DNA of 5,683 nucleotides from HGM04593 sp045613945 (GTDB taxonomy: Bacteria; Bacteroidota; Bacteroidia; Bacteroidales; Bacteroidaceae). The notes under the pieces were generated by a model. That model did no database searches and was not told the DNA's origin. It saw nothing but the letters and a program-made list of their open reading frames with translations. Every line of letters begins with the position of its first letter. Positions within the stretch are counted from its first letter, which is position 1. A program made the translations under genes and the position numbers. The stretch lies in NCBI GenBank assembly GCA_045613945.1, contig JAZLBZ010000083.1, positions 1-5,683 of the forward strand, written 5' to 3'. Positions 5,544-5,683 of this stretch are shown in pieces.

Positions 5544-5683
5544 GGCTCACCAGCAAAAGTTGGGGGGCTACGCAAAAAGTTTAGCCAATCTAAAGAAGAA
5601 AAACTTGATATCCGTAACTCCTCTTAGTTGAGCCCTGAAAGATTTTATTTTTGCATTGAAACTCTCCGCAAAGGCATTGGTTG
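5544..5683 (-). mobile_element. End of an ISL3-like insertion sequence (rest outside window)
   Basis: The element carries the 3' end of its transposase gene. The outer end is proposed at GGCTCACCAGCAAAAGTTGG (from 5544), because ISL3-family terminal repeats commonly begin GG and the stop codon lies about 25 nt inside, a usual compact layout. The adjacent bases CTTTTTGC (5536-5543) would then be one copy of an 8-bp target duplication. The other end is not visible, so the boundary is an inference. Confidence 0.5.
5568..5683 (-). CDS. ISL3-family (ISAon1-like) transposase, C-terminal fragment cut by the window edge
   Basis: The last 37 codons are visible on the minus strand, with the TAG stop complementary to 5568-5570; the start lies beyond base 5683. 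The peptide contains TNAFAESFNAKIKSFRAQLR and then GV-DIKFFFFRLAKLFA. This matches the end of the DDE transposase domain of ISL3-type elements, where the N...E.(F/L)N..IK signature includes the final catalytic glutamate (here in FAESFN). The enzyme cuts and joins the ends of its own element. Nothing in the visible part is broken, so the element could be intact. The missing residues prevent naming the exact element. Confidence 0.8.
   Translation of the reverse strand, partial: TNAFAESFNAKIKSFRAQLRGVTDIKFFFFRLAKLFA

Noticed and set aside
5154..5575. Several overlapping minus-strand frames of 60-85 codons
   Set aside because: They run through hairpins and repeat blocks in multiple frames at once, with no motifs, so they look like by-products of GC-rich repeats.

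Overview
The window looks like a chromosomal segment of a Bacteroidales member, probably Prevotella-like. Three things point there: secreted glycan-degrading proteins, one ending in a Prevotella/Bacteroides-style C-terminal tail (...GVYIVNGKKVLVK); no Shine-Dalgarno sequence before any start, with A/T-rich leaders instead; and an ISL3-type transposase end of the sort common in the phylum. The species cannot be fixed from the sequence.

Layout. (a) 2-1759 (+) is the 3' part of a large surface or secreted protein. It has a beta-sandwich of the kind that follows a glycosidase catalytic domain, two tandem Ig-like repeats, a jelly-roll-like domain and a sorting-type tail. (b) 1760-1891 holds a degenerate palindromic repeat (1771-1838) and a strong GC-rich hairpin (1848-1876) that ends only 15 nt before the next start. 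(c) 1892-3007 (+) is a multi-pass membrane acyltransferase of the DUF5009 / heparan-alpha-glucosaminide N-acetyltransferase-like family. (d) 3027-3075 is an 18-bp terminator. (e) 3122-4681 (+) is a secreted GH30 glycosidase with both catalytic glutamates, nearest in feel to endo-beta-1,6-galactanases. It is followed by a terminator at 4733-4764. (f) 4765-5543 has no convincing gene. It contains two diverged copies of one ~210-bp module facing each other (4846-5060 and 5283-5491), with collinear conserved blocks and base-paired hairpins that differ by compensatory changes. (g) 5544-5683 (-) is the end of an ISL3-like insertion sequence carrying the last 37 codons of its transposase.

The three + strand genes fit a glycan-use theme: a surface glycosidase-like protein, a membrane enzyme probably handling acetyl groups on amino sugars, and an exported GH30 hydrolase. 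Each is followed by its own hairpin, so they look like separately controlled neighbours rather than a tight operon, and no SusC/SusD pair is present here to prove a polysaccharide utilization locus. The most unusual part is the non-coding inverted-module structure between the GH30 gene and the insertion sequence.
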